Below, one piece after another: positions 34,200-43,263 of a DNA stretch of 64,000 nt. The first letter of the stretch is position 1. Every line of letters starts with the position of its first letter. Origin of the DNA: Paracrocinitomix sp039939375 (GTDB lineage: Bacteria; Bacteroidota; Bacteroidia; Flavobacteriales_D; Crocinitomicaceae); contig JBDVJO010000003.1 in assembly GCA_039939375.1 (NCBI GenBank), forward strand, positions 186,001 to 250,000. Reading direction: 5' to 3'. Under the pieces are notes generated by a model. That model had not been told where the DNA came from. It searched no databases and saw only the letters and a program-made list of their open reading frames with translations. A program made the translations under genes and the position numbers.

Positions 34200-35079
34200 A
34201 GGATTAGGTGTAGCAATGGTGACACCATTCAATGCGAATGGAGAAATAGATTTCCCAGCTTTAGAAAAATTAACCAACTTCTTAATTGATGGCGGCGTAG
34301 ACTATTTAGTTGTTCAAGGAACGACCGGAGAATCGCCAGTTTTAGATAAAAATGAAAAACAAGCAGTTTTAGACACTGTTTGCAAGGTAAACAACAACCG
34401 AACCCCAGTTGTGTTCGGCATTGGAGGCAATAACACAAAAAGTGTTATAAACGATTTAAATACATTTAACCTCACTGAAGTGGACGGAATTCTATCGGCT
34501 TCTCCTTATTATAACAAGCCTACCCAAGACGGAATTTATGCGCATTATGCTGCCATAGCTGAAGCAACAGATTTACCAATAATTCTTTATAATGTTCCGG
34601 GAAGAACCGCTTCTAACATCTCTGTAGAAACTACCTTAAAATTGGCTAATTCATACGATAACATCATTGCCATTAAAGAAGCTTCTGGGTCAATGGAACA
34701 GATCATGGAAATCATTTTAAATAAACCAGATGATTTTCTTGTAATTTCTGGTGATGATGCCATTACTTTACCAATTTTGGCGGCAGGTGGTGATGGTGTA
34801 ATTTCAGTTGTTGGAAATGCTTTTCCGCATGCGTTTAAAGATATGGTCAAAAACGGTTTAGAAGGGAATTTTGAAACAGCTAGAAGATCGCACTATGCCG
34901 TTTTACCTATCATTTCGCATTTATTTGCAGAAGGAAATCCAGCTGGAATTAAAGAAAGTTTGGCAGATATTTCAATCATGGAACCCCACTTAAGGTTACC
35001 ATTGGTAAATGTTAGCCAAGAAAGAAAAGCTAAAATTCTTGAGCTTGGTCGTAACATAAATAAGGCTTTCCCGTACTAG
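34186..35079 (+). CDS. dapA: 4-hydroxy-tetrahydrodipicolinate synthase DapA
   Basis: A 297-residue TIM-barrel aldolase of lysine and diaminopimelate synthesis; it condenses pyruvate with aspartate semialdehyde. The motifs QGTTGESPVL, YYNKPTQDGIYAHY, LYNVPGRTASN (with the tyrosine), and AIKEASGS with the Schiff-base lysine are present. It overlaps the preceding small gene and is followed by a promoter box for the next lipoprotein. Confidence 0.97.
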   Translation: MSKFKGLGVAMVTPFNANGEIDFPALEKLTNFLIDGGVDYLVVQGTTGESPVLDKNEKQAVLDTVCKVNNNRTPVVFGIGGNNTKSVINDLNTFNLTEVDGILSASPYYNKPTQDGIYAHYAAIAEATDLPIILYNVPGRTASNISVETTLKLANSYDNIIAIKEASGSMEQIMEIILNKPDDFLVISGDDAITLPILAAGGDGVISVVGNAFPHAFKDMVKNGLEGNFETARRSHYAVLPIISHLFAEGNPAGIKESLADISIMEPHLRLPLVNVSQERKAKILELGRNINKAFPY

Positions 35080-35094
35080 AAATAAATAAAATAG

Positions 35095-35102
35095 TATATT
35101 TG
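35095..35102 (+). promoter_or_regulatory. -7 box TATATTTG upstream of lipoprotein gene
   Basis: Exact TAnnTTTG match 38 nt before the ATG at 35140. The -33 TTTG is not clear. It supports separate transcription of the lipoprotein and its neighbour from dapA. Confidence 0.5.
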
Positions 35103-35139
35103 TTTCACTTGACAATGTTGAGTTTAAACCAATTAATGA

Positions 35140-36036
35140 ATGAAAAATAAAAATGTATATCGTGGTCTATTTGCCCTTTCTACAGTTGCGCTTTTAACAA
35201 GTTGCGGTGGCGAAGGAATTGAAATAGATGGAGACAACTTAGGTACTGATACTACTCAGACTGAAACAGTTGTAGAACCTACTGGTTTAGAAGTTGAATA
35301 TTCTGTACCTACCCCAAATGAATTATTTGAAATCGTTAAACTGCAAGGTGGCGAGCAAAAAGTTGGTTTGGTTAACCCTCTTGAAAACAGAGACAATTAT
35401 GTTGAAACAACCGAGAAAGCATTAAATTTTGGTGTTTATTCTGCGGACTTAGCTTACATGAGTTGTTTCGGAGTTGGAACTGAATTCTTAATGTACATGA
35501 AGACCATTGAAGAAATGGGAGATGAACTAGGGATTTCAGGTGCATTTGATGAAGATTTGTTAGATAGAATTGAAAACAACGAAGGAGATAGCGATTCATT
35601 GTTCGCCATTTCTAACGAAACTTATTACGATTCTTACTTGTTCCTAGAAGAAAATGGAAAAGGAAAAGAACTTTCTTTAATCATGGGGGCTGGTTACATT
35701 GAAAGCCTATATATCATTTGTAATTTAGTAGATGAATATAAAGAAGGAGATTTAATCATTGAGAAAATTGGTGATCAAAAATTAGTTTTAGAAAATTTGA
35801 TGGAGTTTTTAGCTTCTTATCAAGATGACGCAGACGTGGCTGACATGACAAATGACCTTGTTTCATTACAAGAGGTATTCGAGATCAGCATGGACTTTGA
35901 GGAGTCTGGTACGAACGTTGATAATACAAGTGGGAAGTTAGTTCTTTCTGGTGGTGGTTCATTTCAAATGAACGAAAAGGCCCTTACGGACATCACAGCA
36001 AAAATTACAGAACTAAGAGAAAAAATTACTAAATAA
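35140..36036 (+). CDS. Lipoprotein of unknown function
   Basis: A 298-residue protein with lipobox LLTSCGGEG after a 20-residue signal. The mature part begins with an acidic, threonine-rich linker and continues as a mainly helical, acidic domain (LNFGVYSADLAYMSCFG, EENGKGKELSLIMGAGYIESLY). The family occurs in Bacteroidota without a known activity, as far as I can tell. It is followed after 8 nt by a secreted protein gene, so they may act together at the envelope. Confidence 0.72.
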   Translation: MKNKNVYRGLFALSTVALLTSCGGEGIEIDGDNLGTDTTQTETVVEPTGLEVEYSVPTPNELFEIVKLQGGEQKVGLVNPLENRDNYVETTEKALNFGVYSADLAYMSCFGVGTEFLMYMKTIEEMGDELGISGAFDEDLLDRIENNEGDSDSLFAISNETYYDSYLFLEENGKGKELSLIMGAGYIESLYIICNLVDEYKEGDLIIEKIGDQKLVLENLMEFLASYQDDADVADMTNDLVSLQEVFEISMDFEESGTNVDNTSGKLVLSGGGSFQMNEKALTDITAKITELREKITK

Positions 36037-36044
36037 TACGGACT

Positions 36045-36575
36045 ATGAAAAGAGCATTATTTTTAGGAGCAGCATTAATTGGGTTGATAGCCATCCAGGC
36101 ATATTCTCAATGCCAAAAAACACACTATTTCTGCACACAGAAATTATCTAAAGAACAGCAACAAGAATATTGGAACTTAAACAACCAATCTAAAAGTGCA
36201 ACTTTTGAGAAAGGTAAAGTTTACAAAATGAGTTTCATTGCATACAAAGGTTTCGATTACAGAATCTCTGTTTGTACAGATGTTGCTGAAGGTGGTGATG
36301 CAGTAAGATTTGAATTGTTTCATGACGCTATCGTTAGAGTGAAAGACGAATACGGAAATACAAACATTCAAAGAAAACAAGAATCTCTTTATACAAATAA
36401 AGATGATAATTTAAGTCCAATGGTTGAGTTTACCGTTGATAAGACAAAAAAATTCTACTTAGATGTAAACGTTCCTGCTTCAGGAGAGTCTAAGAATAGA
36501 AAATTAAGTAAAACTGAAAACGTTTGTGTTGGTGTTTTACTTGAGCATAAAAAAGCAGCTAACTTAGGATTCTAA
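36045..36575 (+). CDS. Secreted protein of unknown function
   Basis: A 176-residue protein with signal peptide (MKRALFLGAALIGLIAIQAYSQ) and no lipobox cysteine at the cleavage point, so it is probably a soluble periplasmic or exported protein. The mature part has a beta-rich pattern (ATFEKGKVYKMSFIAYKGFDYR, VEFTVDKTKKFYLDV) resembling small sandwich domains. It ends close to a good terminator at 36595. No family is recognised. Confidence 0.65.
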   Translation: MKRALFLGAALIGLIAIQAYSQCQKTHYFCTQKLSKEQQQEYWNLNNQSKSATFEKGKVYKMSFIAYKGFDYRISVCTDVAEGGDAVRFELFHDAIVRVKDEYGNTNIQRKQESLYTNKDDNLSPMVEFTVDKTKKFYLDVNVPASGESKNRKLSKTENVCVGVLLEHKKAANLGF

Positions 36576-36594
36576 TCCTAATCGCAAATAAAAC

Positions 36595-36630
36595 TAACCC
36601 TGTCTAGGCTTCGCTCAGACAGGGTTTTTT
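36595..36630 (+). terminator. Intrinsic terminator after the secreted-protein gene
   Basis: The stem AACCCTGTCT (36596-36605) pairs with AGACAGGGTT (36617-36626), and a T run ends at 36630. Its loop TAGGCTTCGCTC resembles the core of the palindromic repeats at 61.9-63.2 kb. Confidence 0.85.
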
Positions 36631-36638
36631 CATATCCT

Positions 36639-37664
36639 ATGACTAAAGAAAAAATAGAACAGCTAATAAATTGGGTAAATGAGGCTCAAGAAATCATCAT
36701 TACTGCACACAAAAGTCCTGACGGAGACAGTATTGGCTCATCTTTAGGGTTATATCACTTCATCAAACAATTCAATTCAAATGTCACCATTTGTCATCCT
36801 GATGAAGCGCCTTATTTCTTGCATTGGCTTGAAGGATATGATCAAATCCAGTCACTTGACAAAGACGAAGCAAAGGTTCAAGAAGCTTTTTCTAAAGCTG
36901 ACTTAATTTTCTGTTTAGATTACAACTCTCCATCAAGAATTGGACAAATGGAGAAGTTAATGACGCAATCATCTGCTAAAAAAGTTATGATTGATCATCA
37001 CAGAGATCCTGATACAGAATTTTGTGAGATGATGTTTTCTGACATTACTTCTTGTTCAACAGCACAATTAATTTTTGAAATAATTGAAGCTTCTGGATAC
37101 TACCACCGTATGAATGTTGCTGTTGGAACTGCATTGTATTGCGGAATAGTTACAGACACGGGTTCATTCCGCTTCTCCTCTACTCTACCAAAAACGCACA
37201 ATATTGCCGCTAAACTTTTAGAAATTGGTGTAGAACATTCAAAAGTTCATGAGAACATCTACGATACAAATACTTTAGACAAGATCAAATTAGTGTCTTT
37301 TGCCCTACTAGAAAAATTGGTGGTTTTAAAAGATCTTGAAGTGGCTTATATCTCGTTGAGCACAGAAGAACAAAATAAATTTAACGCCAACAAAGGTGAC
37401 ACTGAAGGTTTAGTGAACCAAGCGCTAGCTGTTCAAGGGGTGAAAATGGCAATATTTTTAAAAGAGTCTGACGGAATTGTTAAAATGAGTTTCAGATCTA
37501 AAGGAAGCATTCCGGTTAACGAAATGGCTGGCAAAGATTTTGGTGGCGGAGGTCATTTAAATGCATCAGGTGGAAAATTTGTGGGAAGTCTTGATAACGC
37601 GATTAAAAAGCTTGTAACAATTCTCCCTAAATTCGTTGAAGAATATAAAAGTCACTTTGAATGA
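36639..37664 (+). CDS. DHH-family phosphoesterase, NrnA-like (oligoribonuclease/pAp phosphatase)
   Basis: A 341-residue DHH/DHHA1 enzyme. The catalytic motifs are intact: AHKSPDGDSIGSSLG (motif I), FCLDYNSPSRIGQM (motif II), MIDHHRDPD (DHH) and VTDTGSFRFS (motif IV); GGGGHLNASGG is the DHHA1 signature. NrnA degrades 2-5-nt RNA and dephosphorylates pAp. It overlaps the following FKBP gene by ATGA, a conserved arrangement with gliding-related FKBP lipoproteins in Flavobacteriia. Confidence 0.93.
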   Translation: MTKEKIEQLINWVNEAQEIIITAHKSPDGDSIGSSLGLYHFIKQFNSNVTICHPDEAPYFLHWLEGYDQIQSLDKDEAKVQEAFSKADLIFCLDYNSPSRIGQMEKLMTQSSAKKVMIDHHRDPDTEFCEMMFSDITSCSTAQLIFEIIEASGYYHRMNVAVGTALYCGIVTDTGSFRFSSTLPKTHNIAAKLLEIGVEHSKVHENIYDTNTLDKIKLVSFALLEKLVVLKDLEVAYISLSTEEQNKFNANKGDTEGLVNQALAVQGVKMAIFLKESDGIVKMSFRSKGSIPVNEMAGKDFGGGGHLNASGGKFVGSLDNAIKKLVTILPKFVEEYKSHFE

Positions 37665-38194
37665 AATTAATCGCTCCTCTTCTATTTCTTGCTTTTATTT
37701 ACGCATGCGGAAACGACAACGTCATTGAGCAAGTTGATGATTCAGGATGGACAAAGGATGAATCAATCAATATGAATTCAACCTTTGCTGAAGAAGAAGA
37801 TGCTGAAATTGACAGCTACCTGAGTAGAAGACCTGACTGGAAAGTTACACGTTCTGGCACGGGCTTAAGGTCTTTCATTTATCATAAATCTGAATTTAGC
37901 GATACTGCAAAAGTAGGAGATGCTGTTTTAGTGGATTTCTCTGTAGAGCTTTTAGATGGCACCATCTGCTATACTTCTGAAAAAGAAGGCCCTGAAAGCT
38001 TTATTGTCGAAAAAGCAGACATAGAATCTGGTTTACATGAGGCCATGCAACTAATGTGTACTGGTGACAAAGGTAAATTTATTCTACCGTCTTTTATGGC
38101 GCATGGTCTCATAGGGGACGAAGATAAAATTCCACCGTTAACACCGGTTATTTACGATATACACTTAATTGAAATTCAACATGCAGCACTTTAA
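37661..38194 (+). CDS. FKBP-type peptidyl-prolyl isomerase lipoprotein, GldI-like
   Basis: A 177-residue lipoprotein (lipobox FIYAC). One FKBP domain follows a flexible acidic linker: GDAVLVDFSVELLDG, TGDKGKFILPSFMAHGL and TPVIYDIHLIEI. GldI, an FKBP lipoprotein needed for gliding and T9SS secretion in Flavobacterium johnsoniae, has this layout and sits beside a DHH phosphoesterase. It is therefore likely the GldI counterpart, with folding help for T9SS parts in the periplasm as its role. Confidence 0.8.
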   Translation: MKLIAPLLFLAFIYACGNDNVIEQVDDSGWTKDESINMNSTFAEEEDAEIDSYLSRRPDWKVTRSGTGLRSFIYHKSEFSDTAKVGDAVLVDFSVELLDGTICYTSEKEGPESFIVEKADIESGLHEAMQLMCTGDKGKFILPSFMAHGLIGDEDKIPPLTPVIYDIHLIEIQHAAL

Positions 38195-39071
38195 AATTAT
38201 TGGTCTATTTCTAGTTACGGCACTTGCTTCACAGCTAAATTCGTGCACGTTAGAAGGTGTAGAAAATCCTGACGAAGTTGATTCTGATATCATTTCTAAT
38301 CAAGGAATTGACACAGCTGCAACAGAAGAAGAAAACAAAGTTTTAATGTTGGCAGACACTGTAGACGGCGAGCCGAATTCAATGGTATATCAACGCGCAG
38401 ACGGATTAAGAGTTGAGTGGGACATTAAAAAAGATGACAAGCAAGTTCAATTGAATGATGTCGTGATGGTTAATTACACGGCGAGAGTGGCCGCTGGTGA
38501 AGATTACGACTCGAACAAAGAACTAGGAAGAGCAGTTCCTTTAAAATCCAATGTAGGAATGATGATTCCTGGATGGGAAGAAGGATTATTACAAATGCAC
38601 GAAGGAGACAAAGGCAGAATTATGATTCCTTCGGCTCAAGCTTACGGCGAAGATGGTTATTTAACTATCGTTCCGCCTGATGCAGATATCATTGTGGATA
38701 TTGAGATTGTTTCAATAGTTCAACCCATTTTGTTAGAAGATGGCGTAAAAGTTTACAAGTGGGCTACAAATCCGGAAGGTAATCTGGCGAAGAAAAATCA
38801 ACTGATTACCTTTGATTATTTTGCTTACAAAAAAGGAAAGAATGCAGGTATGTATGACAATTCATACCAAAATGAAGCACCATTTAGTTTTAAATTTAAG
38901 AACGCCTCTGTAGTTGACGGATTACATATAGGAATGTCTGTTATTAAAACAGGTGAAAGTGCATTCATAGAAATCCCTTCAAAAGCAGCCTATGGTTCAA
39001 AAGGTCTGTTAGACCTTGTTCCTTCTAATACGGACATTGTTTATGATGTTCGAATTGAATCTATTTTATAG
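38181..39071 (+). CDS. Lipoprotein with two FKBP domains
   Basis: About 296 residues from ATG 38181 (an in-frame TTG at 38169 is less likely because MQHFKIIGLFLVTALASQLNSC already forms a full signal peptide plus lipobox). The first FKBP domain is at about 85-185 (VVMVNYTARVAAGEDYDSN, GMMIPGWEEGLLQMHEGDKG) and a second, shorter one at about 205-296 (LITFDYFAYKKGKN, SVIKTGESAFIEIPSKAAYGS). It overlaps the GldI-like gene, so both chaperone-like lipoproteins are co-translated. Confidence 0.82.
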   Translation: MQHFKIIGLFLVTALASQLNSCTLEGVENPDEVDSDIISNQGIDTAATEEENKVLMLADTVDGEPNSMVYQRADGLRVEWDIKKDDKQVQLNDVVMVNYTARVAAGEDYDSNKELGRAVPLKSNVGMMIPGWEEGLLQMHEGDKGRIMIPSAQAYGEDGYLTIVPPDADIIVDIEIVSIVQPILLEDGVKVYKWATNPEGNLAKKNQLITFDYFAYKKGKNAGMYDNSYQNEAPFSFKFKNASVVDGLHIGMSVIKTGESAFIEIPSKAAYGSKGLLDLVPSNTDIVYDVRIESIL

Positions 39072-39206
39072 TTTTTTTTCTTTTTCTGGACAACCCTTTT
39101 AATTTCTGTTTTGTAGTTACTAGTGAAACAACAAAATAGAACATATGCTATCATTTATTAGAGGTTTATTACGATATTGATTTTCAAGACCATAAAGCTG
39201 ACCTAA

Positions 39207-39770
39207 TTGGATCAAGAGCGATTAATAAAGAAGTTCATTAAAGGGAACAAAAGAGCATTTGACAAACTCTATGCTCAATACTGTGATGGAATGTACAGTA
39301 TCTGTCTTCGCTATACCAAAAATGAAGATGAGGCAGCAGATATTTTACAAGATGCCTTTATTCGGATTTACGAAAAGCGAGAAATGTTTGATCCGCAATA
39401 CAGCATTGGCGCTTGGATTAAAAGAATTGTGATGAATGAAGCCATCAATCATTACCGATCTAACAAAAGATTTGAATTGGTAGAAGACGATCATTACTTT
39501 GATGAAAGTTCAAACGAATTTGAAACGTCTTTTGAAATCACCGAAGACACCTCTTTAAAAGAAACATTAGCCCAAACTATAGAAGAATTACCGCCCGGAT
39601 ATCAGGCAGTATTTAAAATGTATGTATTAGACAACTTAACACATAAAGAAATAGCTGAATTTTTAGGAGTGAGCGAAAACACCTCTAAAACCCAGCTTTC
39701 TAAGGCAAGAAAAATGCTGAAGAACAAATTAGAAGAAAGAAATATAACTAGCAGTATAAAAGTATCATGA
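39207..39770 (+). CDS. ECF-type RNA polymerase sigma factor
   Basis: A 187-residue sigma-70 family factor starting with TTG, directly preceded by an in-frame TAA, so no earlier start is possible. Region 2 reads YAQYCDGMYSICLRYTKNEDEAADILQDAFIRIYEKRE; here I quote it only as YTKNEDEAADILQDAFIRI. Region 4 reads LPPGYQAVFKMYVLDNLTHK with a helix-turn-helix EIAEFLGVSENTSKTQLSKA. Its stop overlaps the start of a transmembrane protein (ATGA), which is the expected place for an anti-sigma factor. Targets and signal are unknown. Confidence 0.9.
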   Translation: MDQERLIKKFIKGNKRAFDKLYAQYCDGMYSICLRYTKNEDEAADILQDAFIRIYEKREMFDPQYSIGAWIKRIVMNEAINHYRSNKRFELVEDDHYFDESSNEFETSFEITEDTSLKETLAQTIEELPPGYQAVFKMYVLDNLTHKEIAEFLGVSENTSKTQLSKARKMLKNKLEERNITSSIKVS

Positions 39771-41398
39771 GCAAGGAATACAAAAATATTGACGACTTAT
39801 ATAAAGCAGAGCTTGGCGGTTCTGCTGCTAAGGCGCCAGCGCATGTCAAAGCGAACGTTGACAAAGCACTTGGATTTGGTTCAAGTAAAAAACTATTATG
39901 GATTTTATTACCCATCTTAATTGTTTTGGTAGCCACTCCGTTTATCTACAATTCTTTTCAATCAGAAGACCTTGCTCAAAATTCACCTTCTGATTTCCCT
40001 GCTCAAAACGACACGAACAATTCCGCCAATACTTCTTCTTCTAATCCTTCTAACTCAAACAACACAAACTTATCAGAGTATAATCAAACTACATCTTCTG
40101 AAATCCAACATGAAAATTCAAACCGAAACAATCAAATAAATTCTTCTACCAATACTGTAAATGACGCGGATTTGAATAACACAACTTCTCAATTTCAGAG
40201 CAATACGAATTCAAATTCTACGGTATGGCAAGAAGACAAAAAATTGTTGGATAATAAGACAAATAAAACTAATCCCTCCGTTAACAAAACATCAAATACA
40301 GTAACTAACAAGAATCTAATCAATCCAGAAAAAAACAAAAACAAAGTTACTTCAGACAATAAAACTACTGTTAATGATAAAGATTTAACGGATAGTAAGA
40401 CGGTCGAAAAAACAATTCCAAAGACGACACTTGCGAAGGATAGCATTCAAAATCAAAAAGATAAAACACCTATTAAAGATGATTTAATTGTAAGAAACAA
40501 CTTAACTCCAGATTCAACTTCTCTTTTAAAGAAGGATGCTATAAATCAAATCAATGCAGACACTTTAACAGATAATATAATTGATACCACCACTCAAAAT
40601 AACAACGATTTAATTGTAGACGATAAAGATGCAGTTGATTCAACAAACACGAACAACAACGTAAATATTGACCCAGCAGAAGACCCATATCAACCATGGC
40701 TATTAAGCCTAAGCACAGGGGTTAACTTCAAGAATTCTACAATCACTGCCGCAAATCCTTCAGATTCTGCTGCTTATTACAACACCATCAATGATAGAAT
40801 TGGACATTCGGCTAGTTTTGACGCGCAATACCGTTTGAAAAACAGCTTAACCTTTGGTGCGGGAATCGGCTACAGTACTTTGATTGAAAATTTTAATTAT
40901 TACAAATCAGAAATTACAACCGATAGCGCTTTAACCTACGTTTATTTTCAAGATTCAATTCCAGACTCAATGGGATGGATTTACTTTACCGATTCAACTG
41001 CAGAATACACATATACCACAGATTCTAACGAAATATATAATGCCAACGGAAGAAACATCAACACTTATTTACATATCCCCATTAGTCTTGGAACTCAATT
41101 AAGATTTAATAAGGTATATATAGATTTATTCGCTCAGGGAAGATTCAATTTATTATTAATCTCAAAAGCGACTTATGTTGAAAATGATCAATTAGTTACC
41201 ACTAATCTAGCTGCTATAAAGCGCTCTTATTTTGATTTGGTACTCGGCACGAATGTTCATTACAATATAGTTGGAAATCTCTTTTTAACTGGAACGGTTA
41301 GGTACAGACCACCTTTGAACAACCCTTACTATGTGAATGGAATGACAAATAGGTTTTCCAACTTGCATCTAGGCATAGGAGTTTCATTGAATCTTTAG
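39767..41398 (+). CDS. Transmembrane protein with N/T/S-rich linker and C-terminal outer-membrane barrel-like domain
   Basis: A 543-residue protein cotranslated with the sigma factor. Residues 1-42 are cytoplasmic (IDDLYKAELGGSAAKAPAHV), 43-62 a membrane helix (LLWILLPILIVLVATPFIYN), 65-310 a disordered asparagine, threonine, serine and lysine-rich linker, and about 320-543 a beta-barrel-like domain (TGVNFKNSTITAANP, FDAQYRLKNSLTFGAGIGYS, LFLTGTVRYRPP) ending in an aromatic-style strand LHLGIGVSLNL. The layout could link a cytoplasmic sigma factor to the outer membrane across the periplasm. Whether it really acts as an anti-sigma factor is inference from the overlap. Confidence 0.8.
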   Translation: MSKEYKNIDDLYKAELGGSAAKAPAHVKANVDKALGFGSSKKLLWILLPILIVLVATPFIYNSFQSEDLAQNSPSDFPAQNDTNNSANTSSSNPSNSNNTNLSEYNQTTSSEIQHENSNRNNQINSSTNTVNDADLNNTTSQFQSNTNSNSTVWQEDKKLLDNKTNKTNPSVNKTSNTVTNKNLINPEKNKNKVTSDNKTTVNDKDLTDSKTVEKTIPKTTLAKDSIQNQKDKTPIKDDLIVRNNLTPDSTSLLKKDAINQINADTLTDNIIDTTTQNNNDLIVDDKDAVDSTNTNNNVNIDPAEDPYQPWLLSLSTGVNFKNSTITAANPSDSAAYYNTINDRIGHSASFDAQYRLKNSLTFGAGIGYSTLIENFNYYKSEITTDSALTYVYFQDSIPDSMGWIYFTDSTAEYTYTTDSNEIYNANGRNINTYLHIPISLGTQLRFNKVYIDLFAQGRFNLLLISKATYVENDQLVTTNLAAIKRSYFDLVLGTNVHYNIVGNLFLTGTVRYRPPLNNPYYVNGMTNRFSNLHLGIGVSLNL

Positions 41399-42042
41399 AA
41401 TTTACCAGCTATCATGCCTGATATATGACGTCTTCGTCCTCTATATTTTTTCGCTTTAGTTAGTTCAACTTCAAATGTGTGACATTTTGATTTAAGCTCA
41501 TCTACCGTAACATATTTAGAATAAAAACCGTCCGCGCTTATAGCAATATGAACTCTTTTACCTAAATGCTCAGCAGGTAATTCAAATTCAAATCTTCCGT
41601 CTTTTAGGGTTTCAAAACTAATTGTTTCCTCCCCCTCAATAGTGTAAGAAACTTTAACTTGCATTGCTTTTCCATGATGATTTACAACTGTACCCATGAT
41701 ATAAGCGTTCTGAGAAACAACTTCAGAATACTTAACAGAAGTATCCAAGTTATCTAGATTCTGACCAAACAGTGTAGACACATTAAACCCTAAAACAAAA
41801 ATGGCAGCAAATGCTATTCTGAAAATATTTTGAACTGTTGTTCTGCTATCGGCAGAAGCTGATTCTGCATCAAATACTCCACAGTTTATACTTGGGTTTT
41901 CTAATCTTATTTTAGAAATTTCATCTTGCGTTTTACCTCTGAAATCAAAAATATTCTTTGCGCAACTCGTGCAATAAAGTCCGCAATCAGACGCAGGCAT
42001 TTCTTGAACAGACTCTGGACAATCGTATTTAATTTGAATCAT
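41395..42042 (-). CDS. Membrane protein with N-terminal cysteine motif and carboxypeptidase-regulatory-like domain
   Basis: A 215-residue protein. The N-terminus has a cysteine cluster of a type common in Bacteroidota (IKYDCPESVQEMPASDCGLY followed by CTSCAKNIFDF), probably a zinc knuckle on the cytoplasmic side. One membrane helix is at about 73-92 (NIFRIAFAAIFVLGFNVSTL). After it comes a beta-sandwich resembling CarboxypepD_reg (YIMGTVVNHHGKAMQVKVSY). It converges with the barrel protein by overlapping stops. Function unknown; the layout suggests membrane signalling or an envelope sensor. Confidence 0.72.
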   Translation of the reverse strand: MIQIKYDCPESVQEMPASDCGLYCTSCAKNIFDFRGKTQDEISKIRLENPSINCGVFDAESASADSRTTVQNIFRIAFAAIFVLGFNVSTLFGQNLDNLDTSVKYSEVVSQNAYIMGTVVNHHGKAMQVKVSYTIEGEETISFETLKDGRFEFELPAEHLGKRVHIAISADGFYSKYVTVDELKSKCHTFEVELTKAKKYRGRRRHISGMIAGKF

Positions 42043-42083
42043 CTTGATTGGTTTTTTTCAAGTTATGAAAATTTGTTTCACCG

Positions 42084-42647
42084 TCAAAATCCTCCCCAAA
42101 CGAAGTCGTAAACGTAATCCATCAAGAAATAGAGGATTATTAAAACCGCGAAAGCACCAATCATTGCTTTCTCTATACTCAATTCAAACAACTGTTTCAA
42201 ACCCAATCCCATCACGACAGCATTCCCTGCAAGCCCTGCAAAAGTGATCACAAAATAATATTCAGAATTAATAATCATATTAATGAAAGACGCCATTAAT
42301 ACAGGAAGAAATGACATACCGATTAAGCCCATAATTTTATATAAATCAGGTTTGGTCTGTGTCAAAACTTGAATCAATAAAAACACCCCAGCAATACGTA
42401 ATAAAAATCCAATCAACACAGCAGCAGCCTGTGGAACTAGACTAAAGCGAAAGCTTTCAATAAAATACTCGCCTAAGTAAATGATAGGACTGACAATTAC
42501 TAAAAGCACTACATAACTTATTAAAGCTATGATAAAAACTTCTTTTGAACTCTTTTGAAATTCGTCATCAGCTAAATAATCTCCATAAGTTTGAACAGGT
42601 TTAAACGTGGTCTGGAAAAAATAATTCATTGCTTTATTCATATTCAA
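42084..42647 (-). CDS. Yip1-like multi-pass membrane protein
   Basis: A 187-residue protein with five membrane helices (VFIIALISYVVLLVIVSPII, AAAVLIGFLLRIAGVFLLIQ, and three more). The pattern of a cytoplasmic N-terminus with TTFKPVQTYGDYLAD and a GLIGMSFLPVLMA middle helix suits the Yip1/DUF1282 group, but without profile search this is a suggestion. A second ATG six bases later (MNKAM) could also be used. The gene runs in the same direction as the preceding regulatory-domain gene (42 nt apart), so shared expression is likely. Confidence 0.65.
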   Translation of the reverse strand: MNMNKAMNYFFQTTFKPVQTYGDYLADDEFQKSSKEVFIIALISYVVLLVIVSPIIYLGEYFIESFRFSLVPQAAAVLIGFLLRIAGVFLLIQVLTQTKPDLYKIMGLIGMSFLPVLMASFINMIINSEYYFVITFAGLAGNAVVMGLGLKQLFELSIEKAMIGAFAVLIILYFLMDYVYDFVWGGF

Positions 42648-42696
42648 AATTTAGATCAATTTAAATAGAAAATTATGTTCCCCCAAACCAAAAGAG

Positions 42697-42704
42697 TACT
42701 TTTG
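42697..42704 (+). promoter_or_regulatory. -7 box TACTTTTG upstream of lipoprotein gene
   Basis: Exact TAnnTTTG match 25 nt before the ATG at 42730. It marks the divergent promoter region between the Yip1-like gene and the lipoprotein gene. Confidence 0.5.
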
Positions 42705-42729
42705 GCGTTCTTTAAAAAAAAGTAAAAAA

Positions 42730-43263
42730 ATGATGATGAATCGATTACTAATTTGTGCCTTATTAAGTGTGAGTTTAATCTCGTGTAAAAAGCTAAATAA
42801 ACTAACTCAATTTGAAATTGAGTATAGTAACACAGCTATAATTCCGAGCAGTACCGGAATCAATTTACCTTTCGTTTTTGTTACACCAGAAAAAGAAACT
42901 AACTCTGAAACCACGTTTGAAATTAACGACACGCGTAAAGATAAAATTCAACAAATCATGTTAACAGACTTAGAGTTGGATGTGACCTCTCCTAATTCTG
43001 AGGATTTTAGCTTCTTAAAAAGCATTAAGATTTATTTAAATGCTGATGGCTTAGATGAAATTCTATTGGCATGGAAAGACCCTGTTCCTGAGTCAACATC
43101 AACGATCCTAATATTAGAATGCACCAACGCAGACATGCAAGAATACATTAAGAAAGATCAATTTACCTTAAGAGTGAATGCTGTTACAGATGAGATTATT
43201 TCTCAAGATCACGAATTGAGTATCTTTTCAAAGTATTTTGTAGATGCTAAGATTGTGAATTAA
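42730..43263 (+). CDS. Lipoprotein of unknown function
   Basis: A 177-residue lipoprotein: MNRLLICALLSVSLISCKK gives the signal and lipobox; two ATG codons precede this point and the exact start does not change the mature protein. The mature part is beta-rich (TQFEIEYSNTAIIPSSTGI, EILLAWKDPVPES) without a familiar motif. Its stop overlaps that of the flavoprotein gene on the other strand. Confidence 0.72.
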   Translation: MMMNRLLICALLSVSLISCKKLNKLTQFEIEYSNTAIIPSSTGINLPFVFVTPEKETNSETTFEINDTRKDKIQQIMLTDLELDVTSPNSEDFSFLKSIKIYLNADGLDEILLAWKDPVPESTSTILILECTNADMQEYIKKDQFTLRVNAVTDEIISQDHELSIFSKYFVDAKIVN

